A stretch of DNA of 64,000 nt from UBA6912 sp041611095 (GCA_041611095.1 JBFINP010000001.1:1-64000); one strand, 5' to 3'; positions 8,558-16,565 are shown, counted from the first letter of the stretch. Notes: a model not told the origin generated them from the sequence alone. Made by a program: numbers and translations.

Positions 8558-9870
8558 AGACGACAGAGAGCTTCGACGTGGTCGTCATCGGCGCTGGCGC
8601 CGGCGGCGAGGTCGTCGCCGAACGTTGCGCCGATCGCGGGCTCCGGGTCGCGGTGGTCGAACAGCAGCTCTCCGCCGGGACCATCGCAACGGAGCCGCTC
8701 GCCTCCATGGGCACCACGGTCACGTCCCGTTTCACAAGGCGCGACGAGGTGACGGGACGGCCGACCGATGGCACCGGGGCCAGCCGCCTCGCCGCGAAGG
8801 GGGTCGAGCTCGTATGGGGGCGAGGGCGTCTCGCCGGAACCCGTCGCGTGGACGTCGACGCCTCATCCGCAACCAGTCGGCGCTTGCTGGCTACGTGCGC
8901 CGTCGTGCTGGCCACTGGAAGCACGAACGTGATGCCGAACATTCCCGGGCTTCGCGACGCGATGCCATGGACGATTCACGACGCCACGGTCGCCAAGGAG
9001 ATCCCACCACGGCTCGCCGTGATCGGCGGTGGGGCCGAAGCCGTCGAGCTCGCCCAGGCCTTCGCCCGGCTGGGCTCGACGGTGACGATCGTCGAGGGTG
9101 GCCCTCGCTTGGTCGGTCGCGAAGAGCCGTTCGCCGGGGAAGAGCTCGAGCGGGCACTCGGCGCCGATGGGATCAGCGTGATCACAGGAGCAGTGGTGTC
9201 GCGCGTCGAGCAGGCAGGCTCGGATGGGCCCAGCACGTTGTTCGTCGACGAGGAGCCGATCGTCGCCGACCGGATCCTGGTCGCCGCAGGTCGTCGCCCG
9301 ACAACCGCGTCACTCCATCTCGACACGGTGGGCCTGGTCTCCGGTGGTCCGGTCTCGGTCGATTCGATGCTGCGCGTGGTTGGGCCCGACGGCGCCCTCT
9401 CGTGGCTCTACGCCATCGGCGACTGCAACGGCCTGGCGCCCCTCACCCACATGGCGAAGTACCAAGGCAGGATCGCCGCCGATGCGATTGCCGGCATCGC
9501 CACCAGGCTGGGCGAGATCGTGCCGCGCATCACCTTCACCGATCCCCAGATCGCCGCGGTCGGCATGACCGAGGCGGGAGCGACCCAGCACGGGTTCAAG
9601 GTGCAGGTGGTTCGGACGTCGCTCAGCGCGATCACGGGGGCTGGTACCGACGGTGCCGGCCTCACCGGAACGGCCCAGCTCGTGATCGACGCCACCCGCC
9701 GCGTCGTCCTGGGTGCCACTTTCACGGGCCCGGGCGTTCAGGAGCTCCTCCACGCCGCCACGATCGCAATCGTCGCCGAGGTGCCGGTTCACCGGCTGTG
9801 GCACGCCGTGCCGTCCTTCCCGACGCTCAGCGAGGTGTGGCTCCACATGCTCGATGACATCGCCGCATGA
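8554..9870 (+). CDS. FAD/NAD(P)-dependent oxidoreductase lacking the redox disulfide
   Basis: The 438-aa protein belongs to the pyridine nucleotide-disulfide reductase family (dihydrolipoamide/mercuric reductase fold). The FAD motif VVVIGAGAGGEV (residues 9-20), the NAD(P) motif AVIGGGAEAVELA, the second FAD motif YAIGDCNG and the dimerisation-domain ending HAVPSFPTLSE are all present. The segment after the first strand, where relatives carry the CxxxxC redox pair and about 25 more residues, is instead LSAGTIATEPLASMG with no cysteine. It may work as a plain flavin oxidoreductase or may have lost activity. The GTG start overlaps the upstream stop and GGAGGCGGAG lies just before it. Confidence 0.85.
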   Translation: MKTTESFDVVVIGAGAGGEVVAERCADRGLRVAVVEQQLSAGTIATEPLASMGTTVTSRFTRRDEVTGRPTDGTGASRLAAKGVELVWGRGRLAGTRRVDVDASSATSRRLLATCAVVLATGSTNVMPNIPGLRDAMPWTIHDATVAKEIPPRLAVIGGGAEAVELAQAFARLGSTVTIVEGGPRLVGREEPFAGEELERALGADGISVITGAVVSRVEQAGSDGPSTLFVDEEPIVADRILVAAGRRPTTASLHLDTVGLVSGGPVSVDSMLRVVGPDGALSWLYAIGDCNGLAPLTHMAKYQGRIAADAIAGIATRLGEIVPRITFTDPQIAAVGMTEAGATQHGFKVQVVRTSLSAITGAGTDGAGLTGTAQLVIDATRRVVLGATFTGPGVQELLHAATIAIVAEVPVHRLWHAVPSFPTLSEVWLHMLDDIAA

Positions 9871-9934
9871 CCCCCGACCACCATCGACACCCGGCTTCCG
9901 CCCTTCGCGGACGGAGCCCCACCAAGGAGAAAGC

Positions 9935-10756
9935 ATGAAGGGCATCGAAGGGAAGAACGTCCTCGTCACCGGGGGCAGCTCCGGAATCGGACAAGCGATC
10001 GCCATCCGCATGGCCGAAGAAGGCGCCAACGTCGCCATCAACTACGTTGGCGGGTCCGCTGGCGCCATGATGACCGAAGAGGCCATCGAGCACGCCGTGC
10101 ACATGTGCATGAAGGAGATCGAGCACCACGGCAGGCACACGACCCTCGTCGGCGCCGACGTGTCCAAGGAGGCCGAGGTCGAGCGGATGTTCGCCGACAC
10201 GGTCGCCGACCTCGGTGGCGTGGACATCCTCGTGAACAACGCCGGCATCCAGGTCGCGGCGCCCAGCCACGAGCTTGCGCTCGCCGACCTCGAGAAGGTG
10301 CTCAACGTCAACCTGGTCGGGGCCTTCTTGTGCGCCAGGGCGGCCATCCGCCACTTCCTGGCGGAGAACAAGCCGGGTTCGATCATCAACGTCTCGAGCG
10401 TCCACGAGGTCATCCCGAAGCCACGCTTCGTCGGCTACTCGCTGTCCAAGGGCGGCATGGAGAACCTCACCAAGACGCTCGCCCTCGAGTACGCCGGAAT
10501 GGGGATCCGCGTGAACGCCATCGGGCCCGGTGCGACGATCACCCCGATCAACCGGGCATGGGTCGACGACCCGGTGAAGCGGGAGATGGTCGAGGCTCAC
10601 ATCCCGATGGGACGGGCCGGCGAAGCCTGGGAGATGGGGGCCGCGGCCGCCTTCCTCGCGTCGGACGATGCGGCGTACGTCACCGGCCAGACTCTCTTCG
10701 TCGACGGCGGCCTGACGTTGTACCCGGACTTCCGCGAGTCGTGGTCCTCTGAATGA
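9935..10756 (+). CDS. SDR oxidoreductase, glucose 1-dehydrogenase-like
   Basis: This is a 273-aa classical short-chain dehydrogenase. The cofactor motif TGGSSGIG lies near residue 12, NNAG near 98, a catalytic Ser in INVSSVHEV, and YSLSK gives the catalytic Tyr and Lys. The closest named group I recognise is the glucose 1-dehydrogenase-like class (VDGGLTLYPDF ending), which oxidises glucose to gluconolactone with NAD(P). AAGGAGAAAGC precedes the ATG. The stop codon overlaps the ATG of the following cyclase-family gene. Together with the two upstream glycosidases it suggests a route from a stored glucan to an oxidised sugar, but that is inference. Confidence 0.85.
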   Translation: MKGIEGKNVLVTGGSSGIGQAIAIRMAEEGANVAINYVGGSAGAMMTEEAIEHAVHMCMKEIEHHGRHTTLVGADVSKEAEVERMFADTVADLGGVDILVNNAGIQVAAPSHELALADLEKVLNVNLVGAFLCARAAIRHFLAENKPGSIINVSSVHEVIPKPRFVGYSLSKGGMENLTKTLALEYAGMGIRVNAIGPGATITPINRAWVDDPVKREMVEAHIPMGRAGEAWEMGAAAAFLASDDAAYVTGQTLFVDGGLTLYPDFRESWSSE

Positions 10757-11655
10757 CCGCGCCGTTCTGGCCTTCGCGGTACGGACCGGCGGACGAGGCC
10801 GGCAGCCTCAACGAGATCACTCCCGCCAAGGTGATCCAGGCGGCCGCCCTCGTCCGCACCGGGCGGATCTACGACCTGGCACATGTCCTCGACGCCGACG
10901 TGCCCGCTTTCCCGGGAAGGACCTTCCGGCAGGATCTGCTGACCTTTCCCCACCAGGTCAACCTTCGCCGCAACGACGCCGGTCCCCACGGCTTGGGGCT
11001 CAACTCGGTCAACTGGATCGAGGAGCGCTTCCAGACGACCAGCCAGATCGGCACCCACATGGACGGTCTCAACCACCTCCAGGAGGGCGACCGCATCTAC
11101 AACGGACATGCGCTCGGGGACATCGTCGAGCCCCACGGAACGAACCGATGCGGGATCGAGGCGCTCCCCCAGGTCGTCACCCGCGGGCTGCTGATCGACG
11201 TCGCCGCAGCTCGCGGCGTCGCTCGCCTCGACCAGGGCGACGTCATCACGCCCGACGAGGTAGAGGCGGCGCTAGCGGTGAACGGGCTCGAGGCCGAGCC
11301 CGGGGATGCCGCCTTCTTCCACACCGGCTGGGGAGCTCAGTGGGCCGTCGACAACGCCGGGTACGTCTCCGGCGAACCCGGCCCCGGCATGGCGCTCGCC
11401 GAGTGGATCGCCGACTCGCGAATCGCGCTCACCGGGTGCGACACGTGGAGCTTCGGCCCGGTGCCCCCCGAGGACCCCAAGCGCCCCTTCGAGGTTCCGC
11501 AGTGGCTGAACACACGCCACGGCGTGGTCGTCTGCGAGAACCTCCGCCTGGGCGAGCTCGCCGGTGACGGAGTCGCCGCCTTCATGCTGGCGATCGGTCA
11601 CCCGAAGGTGCGTGGCGGCACCGGAGCATGGGTCGCACCGCTCGCCGTCGTGTGA
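10753..11655 (+). CDS. Cyclase-family metal-dependent hydrolase
   Basis: This 300-aa protein of the cyclase/kynurenine-formamidase-like family shows the metal-binding core SQIGTHMDGLNHL near residue 98 and a second conserved segment, FFHTGWGAQW, near 190. Family members hydrolyse amides, lactones or esters; the real substrate cannot be told. The context after a sugar dehydrogenase makes a lactone possible. It starts with an ATG that overlaps the SDR stop (ATGA). The photolyase gene converges on it from the right with an 18-base gap. Confidence 0.82.
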   Translation: MTAPFWPSRYGPADEAGSLNEITPAKVIQAAALVRTGRIYDLAHVLDADVPAFPGRTFRQDLLTFPHQVNLRRNDAGPHGLGLNSVNWIEERFQTTSQIGTHMDGLNHLQEGDRIYNGHALGDIVEPHGTNRCGIEALPQVVTRGLLIDVAAARGVARLDQGDVITPDEVEAALAVNGLEAEPGDAAFFHTGWGAQWAVDNAGYVSGEPGPGMALAEWIADSRIALTGCDTWSFGPVPPEDPKRPFEVPQWLNTRHGVVVCENLRLGELAGDGVAAFMLAIGHPKVRGGTGAWVAPLAVV

Positions 11656-11673
11656 CGCCGAGCGCGTCCCGGT

Positions 11674-13032
11674 TCACCCCGCCGACTCCTTGGCGGCCGC
11701 ATACACCCGGAGCACCCGTTCCCGGGCGACGGCATGGTCGACGATCGGCTCCGGATAGGTGTCGCCCAACTCGATGCCCGCAGCTGCCAGCTCCAGCGGA
11801 CCGAGCTCCCACGGTGCGTGGATGCCTGCGGCTCCCAGCTCAGCGAGCTCGGGCACGTAGCGACGCACGTAGTCACCGGCCGGGTCGAACTTGCGGCCCT
11901 GGCTGACGGGATTGAAGACCCGGAAGTAGGGAGCGGCGTCGGTACCGGTCCCCGCCACCCACTGCCAGTTGCCGACGTTCTGGGCGACGTCGCCGTCGAT
12001 CAGATGTCTCCGAAACCAGCGCTCTCCGATGCGCCAGTCGACGAGGAGGTCCTTGACGAGAAACGACGCGACGATCATCCGCACGCGGTTGTGAACGAAC
12101 CCTTCGCCGGCGAGCTGGCGCATCCCAGCATCGACGATGGGGTACCCGGTCCGCCCCGCTTTCCAGGCATCGATGTCCTCGGCGTCGTTGATCCAGGCGA
12201 TGCCCGAGTACTCGGGGCGCAGCTCTCGGCCCACCGAGCTGGGGTTGTGGTACATGACCTGGAGGTAGAAGTCCCGCCAAGCCAGCTGGCGGACGTAGGC
12301 GGACCGGCCCTTCGAGGATCCGCCGACCTCGTGCCGGACACGACGGGCATCGAGGGTGCCGAAGTGGAGATCCGATGACAGGTGCGATGTGGCATCGAGG
12401 TCGGGCCGGTTGCGCACCTCGTGGTAGTCATCCACGCGATCGAGGAACTCGGCCAGCCGCGACACGGCTGCGGCCTCACCGCCGATCAGAGTCGGTGGAG
12501 CCGTCTCCGCTCGCAGACCGTCTCCCGGATCCGAGGACACCGAGGCCGAGCCTGCATCGGGCCACAGACCCCACGAAAGCTCGGCCCAGCGGCGGTGGTA
12601 GGGCGTGAAGACTTTGGGCGGGGTCCCTGCCGCGGTCATCACCTCGTCCGGGCCGTGGATCGCCACCCCCGGAAACCGCTCCAGCGGCACGTCGCCGGCC
12701 ACCGCCGCATCCCGCGCCACGGCATACGGGCTGTAGTCGTCGTTGACGTAGACCGCATCCGCACCCAGACGTCGCACCTCGGACCGAACGACCTCAGCGG
12801 GCGCCCCATGACGAACACATAGGCGGCCGTCCCACTCACCCAGCCCTGCATCGAGGGCCGCGAGATGGGCGACGAGCTGCGTTGTTCGGCGCTCACCGGG
12901 CCGCCATAGGCGCGGATCGATCACGAACAAGGGAACTACGCGCTGGTGGGCCCTGGTCGCATCCGCCCAAGCCGGGTTGTCGCGCAAGCGGAGGTCGCGC
13001 CTGAACCACACGATGGCTGTCATGGGCGACAT
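11674..13032 (-). CDS. phr: Deoxyribodipyrimidine photolyase
   Basis: The 452-aa cryptochrome/photolyase family protein probably repairs UV-induced pyrimidine dimers with light. The N-terminal alpha/beta antenna domain begins with TAIVWFRRDLRLRDNPAW. The C-terminal FAD domain carries GYPIVDAGMRQL (about residue 305), HNRVRMIVASFLVKDLL and NVGNWQWVAGTGTDAAPYFR, which is the tryptophan- and asparagine-rich substrate and FAD region of class I CPD photolyases. Two in-frame ATGs compete (13032 and 13023); the second gives the family-typical MTAIVWFRR start. No LexA site is visible upstream. Confidence 0.92.
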   Translation of the reverse strand: MSPMTAIVWFRRDLRLRDNPAWADATRAHQRVVPLFVIDPRLWRPGERRTTQLVAHLAALDAGLGEWDGRLCVRHGAPAEVVRSEVRRLGADAVYVNDDYSPYAVARDAAVAGDVPLERFPGVAIHGPDEVMTAAGTPPKVFTPYHRRWAELSWGLWPDAGSASVSSDPGDGLRAETAPPTLIGGEAAAVSRLAEFLDRVDDYHEVRNRPDLDATSHLSSDLHFGTLDARRVRHEVGGSSKGRSAYVRQLAWRDFYLQVMYHNPSSVGRELRPEYSGIAWINDAEDIDAWKAGRTGYPIVDAGMRQLAGEGFVHNRVRMIVASFLVKDLLVDWRIGERWFRRHLIDGDVAQNVGNWQWVAGTGTDAAPYFRVFNPVSQGRKFDPAGDYVRRYVPELAELGAAGIHAPWELGPLELAAAGIELGDTYPEPIVDHAVARERVLRVYAAAKESAG

Positions 13033-13156
13033 GATGGCGCGGCCGCGGCCTTGACGGCGAAACGGCCGGTAACGATCTGCCTGCGGCTATGTTGGCGAAA
13101 CGTCGAAGCGGAGATGAAGCACCCTGTCCAGGCCATTTCACGACGAACCGCGAGCC

Positions 13157-14167
13157 GTGATCCTGCGGCGCCGCCTCATCACTATCCCACGTTCGATCGC
13201 CTTCTTCGTGCTGACCACCGTGCTGCTGCCGGTGCTGTTCGTCGTCGCCGCCGTAGTCGACGCCGCTCGAGCGGCCGTGCGAAGACGCCCATGGATGGCC
13301 ACCCGCATGCTCGCCTTCGGATGGGTGTTCCAGGCCGTCGAGATCTGGGGACTGCTGCGGTTCGCAGGACACTGGCTCGGCGCCGGCTTCGGCGCTCGCC
13401 GTCGCTGGATGGTGGACAGGGCGTGGCTCGTGCAGGCGTGGTGGGCCCGAACCCTCTTCGGAGCCGTGAGACGGCTCTTCCGGCTCGACGTGACGGTGGA
13501 GGGCGAGGACCTCACGACGCCCGGCCCGATCATCGCGATGTTTCGGCATGCCAGCATCATCGACAACCTCCTGCCCGCCTACCTCCTCACCGACCGCCAC
13601 GGCCTGCGGCTGCGATGGCTGATCAAGCGCGAGCTCCTCGGCGTGCCCTCGCTCGACGTCGGCGGGACACGGCTGCCGAACCACTTCGTCGACCGGTCGG
13701 GCACCGATCCCCGGACCGAGCTGCGCAGCATCGGGATCCTCGCCGCAGATCTGGGGACGAGCGAGGGGGTGCTCATCTTCCCCGAAGGCACCCGCTTCAC
13801 CGAGAAGCGACGGCAGCGGGCTCTCAACAGCCTCGCCGAGCGCGACCCCCGGCTCCACGCCCGGGCCGAACGCCTCCGCCACCTTCTCCCCCCTCGCCTC
13901 GGCGGACCGCTGACGCTGCTCGATACCGGCTACGACGTGGTCTTCTGCGCCCACGAGGGCCTCGGGGGTTTCGCCAAAGTGAAGGACCTCTGGTCCGGGG
14001 CTCTCGTCGGCGGAACGATCAAGATCCGGTTCTGGCGGGTCGCCGCCGCCGACATCCCCCACGGCCGCCGGCAGCGCATCGACTGGCTGTTCGATCGGTG
14101 GGAGGCGCTCGATCAGTGGATCAGCGACACCAAAGCATCAGGAGCGGTCACGCTCCCTGCAACGTGA
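13157..14167 (+). CDS. PlsC-like acyltransferase, membrane-anchored
   Basis: This 336-aa protein of the lysophospholipid acyltransferase superfamily has hydrophobic N-terminal segments (residues 10-35 and 55-75), then the catalytic HxxxxD box in FRHASIIDNLLP (about residue 135) and the substrate box FPEGTRFTE (about 212). It probably transfers an acyl group to a lysophospholipid or another lipid head. It is longer than typical PlsC and closer to the eukaryote-like family with an N-terminal membrane anchor. The start is GTG at 13157. The last 20 bases overlap the convergent DUF4097 gene. Confidence 0.8.
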   Translation: MILRRRLITIPRSIAFFVLTTVLLPVLFVVAAVVDAARAAVRRRPWMATRMLAFGWVFQAVEIWGLLRFAGHWLGAGFGARRRWMVDRAWLVQAWWARTLFGAVRRLFRLDVTVEGEDLTTPGPIIAMFRHASIIDNLLPAYLLTDRHGLRLRWLIKRELLGVPSLDVGGTRLPNHFVDRSGTDPRTELRSIGILAADLGTSEGVLIFPEGTRFTEKRRQRALNSLAERDPRLHARAERLRHLLPPRLGGPLTLLDTGYDVVFCAHEGLGGFAKVKDLWSGALVGGTIKIRFWRVAAADIPHGRRQRIDWLFDRWEALDQWISDTKASGAVTLPAT

Positions 14168-14915
14168 CGTCCCCAGACACCGTCTCGAGCTGAAGGCTCA
14201 CCGAACGCTCGGGCGGCGAGCCGTCGCCCTCGGGCAGGCGGTTCCGCAGCTCGCCGCTGAGGGTCTGTAGATCGAAATCGAGCAGGCGTCGGCGGGGTAT
14301 CCCGATACGGACGTCCCCGGAGAGCGTCCGCACTCGAAGATCCGTGCCGTCGAAGCAAGCGATCTCGACATCGCCCGATGCGGTCCGAACGCTCGCCGTC
14401 TCCCCAATCCGGTCGACGAACGTGTCGCCGCTCGCACTCGCCACCGCCAGGTCGCGCGCCGCCTCGCCGATGCGGATCGTGCCCGAGGCGGTGGACACAT
14501 CGAGCCGTTCACCAACTCGGTCCACGAAGATGTCGCCCGATGCCGACTTGAGGCGAGCGTTGCGATCGACGGTCTCCAGCCTGATGTCTCCCGAGGCTAC
14601 GCTCGCATCGACCTCACCGGCCGCGGTGTTCACGATGATGTCACCCGAAGTGCACGCAAGCGCCAGTGCCGCCCCCGCGGGGACCTCGACGTGGACGTCG
14701 GCATCGCCCCCGAACCGGCGGCGTGCACCCCTGACGCGAGCAACGGTGATCATGTCGCCGCGCTGCTCGATCTGGTAGTCCTCGGCCGCTGCACCCTCGA
14801 CCAGTACGGCGACCGATCCCGGTGGCGAGGTGGACACGACGATCCCGCCCGAGAGAGTTGACGCATCGATGCGAATCCGATCGCCGACCTCGAACGTCTG
14901 CGAGCGCTCGATCAC
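14148..14915 (-). CDS. DUF4097-family beta-strand repeat protein
   Basis: The 255-aa protein consists of repeated short strands ending in SGD or SGT (for example VSGDVTL, ASGDIRLE, LSGDVRIG, ASGDTFVD), spaced about 20 residues apart. This is the pattern of the DUF4097 putative adhesin family, a right-handed beta-helix-like fold. No signal peptide or membrane segment is visible, so an intracellular location is possible. The GTG start overlaps the stop of the ribbon-helix-helix gene (GTGA), so translation is coupled. The function is unknown. Confidence 0.82.
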   Translation of the reverse strand: MIERSQTFEVGDRIRIDASTLSGGIVVSTSPPGSVAVLVEGAAAEDYQIEQRGDMITVARVRGARRRFGGDADVHVEVPAGAALALACTSGDIIVNTAAGEVDASVASGDIRLETVDRNARLKSASGDIFVDRVGERLDVSTASGTIRIGEAARDLAVASASGDTFVDRIGETASVRTASGDVEIACFDGTDLRVRTLSGDVRIGIPRRRLLDFDLQTLSGELRNRLPEGDGSPPERSVSLQLETVSGDVTLQGA

Positions 14916-15358
14916 GTCTGGAACGTCCCCGTGACGTGCCTACCGGTGCGCCTGGTGCCCCGCCCGCGACCGGCCAGTGTCTTGACGACGTACGCGTTGA
15001 TCGAGTCGCCGGCCGAGCCGGCAGCCTCTTCCAGGTCCTTCTTCAGGATCGTGGGTAGGCGCAGCGTGAGCCGGGCTTCGAGGTCGTCGGTGCTGAACAC
15101 CGCCTGGGCCTCGACCGTGCGCACCACCAACGAAGGCTCACCCTCGCGCAGCACGACATCGATTCGATGGTCCGGAAGCTGAGCGCCGACCTCGATGGCG
15201 GCCTGCTCCGCCAGCTCGAGCGCCGCCCGTTCCATGGCCGGCCTGAGCCCGGCCATGAGCGCGTCGCCGGCGGCCGTGATCGCGGGGTCGCCCCCCGCCA
15301 GCCCCATCTGATCGCTCAGCGCGGCCTCGAGACCCGTGATGACGCTAGCCGTATCCAT
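14912..15358 (-). CDS. Ribbon-helix-helix (HicB/Arc-like) protein
   Basis: In this 148-aa protein the C-terminal part (about residues 95-130, LTLRLPTILKKDLEEAAG then SINAYVVKTLAG) looks like a ribbon-helix-helix DNA-binding domain as found in HicB/Arc proteins. The N-terminal 90 residues are Ala- and Glu-rich with no recognised fold. Proteins of this kind are often labelled toxin-antitoxin antitoxins, but no HicA-like toxin is next to it. It lies between a 43-aa peptide gene and the DUF4097 gene. It is a candidate regulator of its own promoter, where TGTCA boxes are repeated. The basic tail RGRGTRRTGRH may add DNA contacts. Confidence 0.75.
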   Translation of the reverse strand: MDTASVITGLEAALSDQMGLAGGDPAITAAGDALMAGLRPAMERAALELAEQAAIEVGAQLPDHRIDVVLREGEPSLVVRTVEAQAVFSTDDLEARLTLRLPTILKKDLEEAAGSAGDSINAYVVKTLAGRGRGTRRTGRHVTGTFQT

Positions 15359-15393
15359 CGTCGCTCCTCTGCTTCACGCTGCCGGCTCGTGGG

Positions 15394-15525
15394 TCAATGA
15401 CGAATCGTGGCGTCATCGCCACGTGCGATACGCAGCAGCGTGCGACGCCGGTTGAGCTCGTGCCGCGCCTCGACGTGGTCGTCGTGGATCGCCTTGATCA
15501 CGTCGGGGTTGTTGTACCACAACAT
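15394..15525 (-). CDS. Small 43-aa protein upstream of the RHH gene
   Basis: The ORF begins MLWYNNPDVIKAIHDD, continues with an Arg-rich helix (ARHELNRRRTLLRIARG) and ends with TGA at 15394. A strong AGGAGGGA lies 3-4 bases before the ATG. The predicted peptide is mostly amphipathic helix without a membrane segment. The arrangement peptide, RHH protein, DUF4097 protein on one strand with short spacing suggests one operon. I do not recognise its function. The Shine-Dalgarno sequence and operon position are the main support. Confidence 0.6.
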   Translation of the reverse strand: MLWYNNPDVIKAIHDDHVEARHELNRRRTLLRIARGDDATIRH

Positions 15526-15534
15526 CGTCCCTCC

Positions 15535-15633
15535 TGACACCTTCTTGCCGCCTCTATGACAGTGTCATGATGTCATAGCGATGTCACTCTGTCAAGAAGA
15601 TGCCAAGAACACCCTGTCAAGAACAAGCTGTCA
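15535..15633. promoter_or_regulatory. Array of TGTCA/TGACA boxes in a divergent promoter region
   Basis: TGTCA or its complement occurs at 15535, 15557, 15563, 15571, 15582, 15590, 15615 and 15629. Two of these form a perfect palindrome, ATGACAGTGTCAT, at 15556-15568. Several neighbours share GATGTCA or CTGTCAAG flanks. Ribbon-helix-helix proteins bind tandem short operators, and such a gene lies just downstream on the minus strand, so this may be its operator. It could also act on the thiamine operon on the other side. Confidence 0.5.
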
Positions 15634-15713
15634 AGGACGTTCTGTTCGAGGAAACGCGGCGGGGCGATCCTCGACTGCCTCCGAAGGCGGCACGGGAACA
15701 TGGGGCGCAGACC

Positions 15714-15719
15714 TACAAT
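15714..15719 (+). promoter_or_regulatory. Candidate -10 element for the thiamine operon
   Basis: TACAAT ends about 7 bases before the first paired bases of the TPP riboswitch, so a transcript starting near 15726 would begin with the aptamer. No clear -35 is visible at the usual distance. Confidence 0.45.
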
Positions 15720-15726
15720 GGTTGGA

Positions 15727-15834
15727 TACTCACCCGGGGAGCTCGGGCACGCCGAGCTGAGAGGGTGGCCGGTGCGGCTCGCCGCAGACGCCACCGACCC
15801 GTGGAACCTGAACTGGGTCATACCAGCGGAGGAA
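15727..15834 (+). ncRNA. TPP (THI-box) riboswitch
   Basis: The conserved thiamine pyrophosphate aptamer elements appear in the right order. GGGGAGC is followed by a hairpin and CTGAGA (15757-15762). Then come a variable stem (GGTGG/CCACC), GACCC, GAACCTGA (15804-15811), the CTGG/CCAG stem, and GCGGAGGAA. The final conserved GCGGAGGAA also serves as the Shine-Dalgarno of the GTG start at 15837, so ligand binding can hide the ribosome site directly. It precedes a pyrophosphokinase and a complete thiamine ABC transporter, which matches the known targets of this riboswitch class. Confidence 0.93.
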
Positions 15835-15836
15835 GC

Positions 15837-16565
15837 GTGGACACTTCCGGCACCACGATGCCAAGCACCGCCGTCATCATCGCGGGCGGCGACCCGATCG
15901 ACGCTCGAGCCCTCGATCGCCTCCCCCACCCCGCCTACGTCGTCGCCGCAGACTCCGGGCTCGACCAGGCCTACCGGTTGGGTCTGGACGTCGATCTCAT
16001 CATCGGCGATCTCGATTCGGTGTCGCCGGAGGCCCTCGACCGAAGCAGGTCGCTCGGCGTCCCCGTCGAGGAACACCCCGTCGACAAGGACGCCACCGAT
16101 CTGGAGCTGGCCCTCGACCACGCCATGATCCGAGGAAGCAAACGCGCGGTCCTGTTCGGCGGCCACGGCGGCCGCCTCAGCCACCTCCTGGGCAACGCAC
16201 TCGTGCTCACCGCCGAGAAGTACGCAGCGCTCGACATCGAGTGGCACGTAGCGGCGACCACGGTTGTCGTCGCCCGTCCCCGTCGTACGGTGACGCTCGA
16301 AGGCAGTCCCGGCGATCTCGTCTCTCTGCTCGCCACGGGTGGTGTGGCGACCGGGGTGACCACCTCCGGATTGCGCTGGGCGCTCGCCGACGCCCAGCTG
16401 GAGCCCGGGTCCACGCACGGCATCAGCAACGAGATGACCTCCACGACGGCTCGCGTCGAGCTGGGGGACGGCGTCCTGCTGACCATTCACGAAAGGGCCG
16501 ATCATGAGACGACCAGCACTCCTCGCCGCACTCGCACTACTCGCCGGAGCCTGCGCCGGGGATGA
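15837..16565 (+). CDS. Thiamine pyrophosphokinase
   Basis: This 242-aa protein transfers pyrophosphate from ATP to thiamine to make TPP. It shows VIIAGGDP at the start of the catalytic domain, then VVAADSGLDQAYRLGLDVDL, IIGDLDSVSP, HPVDKDATDLELAL and FGGHGGRLSHLLGN, all typical of this family. The C-terminal beta domain ends near LLTIHE; the last 20 residues (Thr/Arg-rich) read through the start of thiB. I prefer the GTG at 15837 because the riboswitch 3' end supplies GGAGGA 4-5 bases upstream. An ATG at 15858 is the alternative and is closer to the usual family start. The gene overlaps thiB by 62 bases. Confidence 0.88.
   Translation: MDTSGTTMPSTAVIIAGGDPIDARALDRLPHPAYVVAADSGLDQAYRLGLDVDLIIGDLDSVSPEALDRSRSLGVPVEEHPVDKDATDLELALDHAMIRGSKRAVLFGGHGGRLSHLLGNALVLTAEKYAALDIEWHVAATTVVVARPRRTVTLEGSPGDLVSLLATGGVATGVTTSGLRWALADAQLEPGSTHGISNEMTSTTARVELGDGVLLTIHERADHETTSTPRRTRTTRRSLRRG

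Noticed and set aside
12893..14062. A 389-codon minus-strand frame opposite the acyltransferase.
   Set aside because: The plus-strand frame has HxxxxD and FPEGTR motifs; the minus frame has no family pattern and is a shadow.
14912..15525. A toxin-antitoxin pair made of the HicB-like protein and the 43-aa peptide.
   Set aside because: The small protein has no HicA dsRBD-like pattern and precedes rather than pairs with a toxin, and the third gene is DUF4097. The label antitoxin is not supported.
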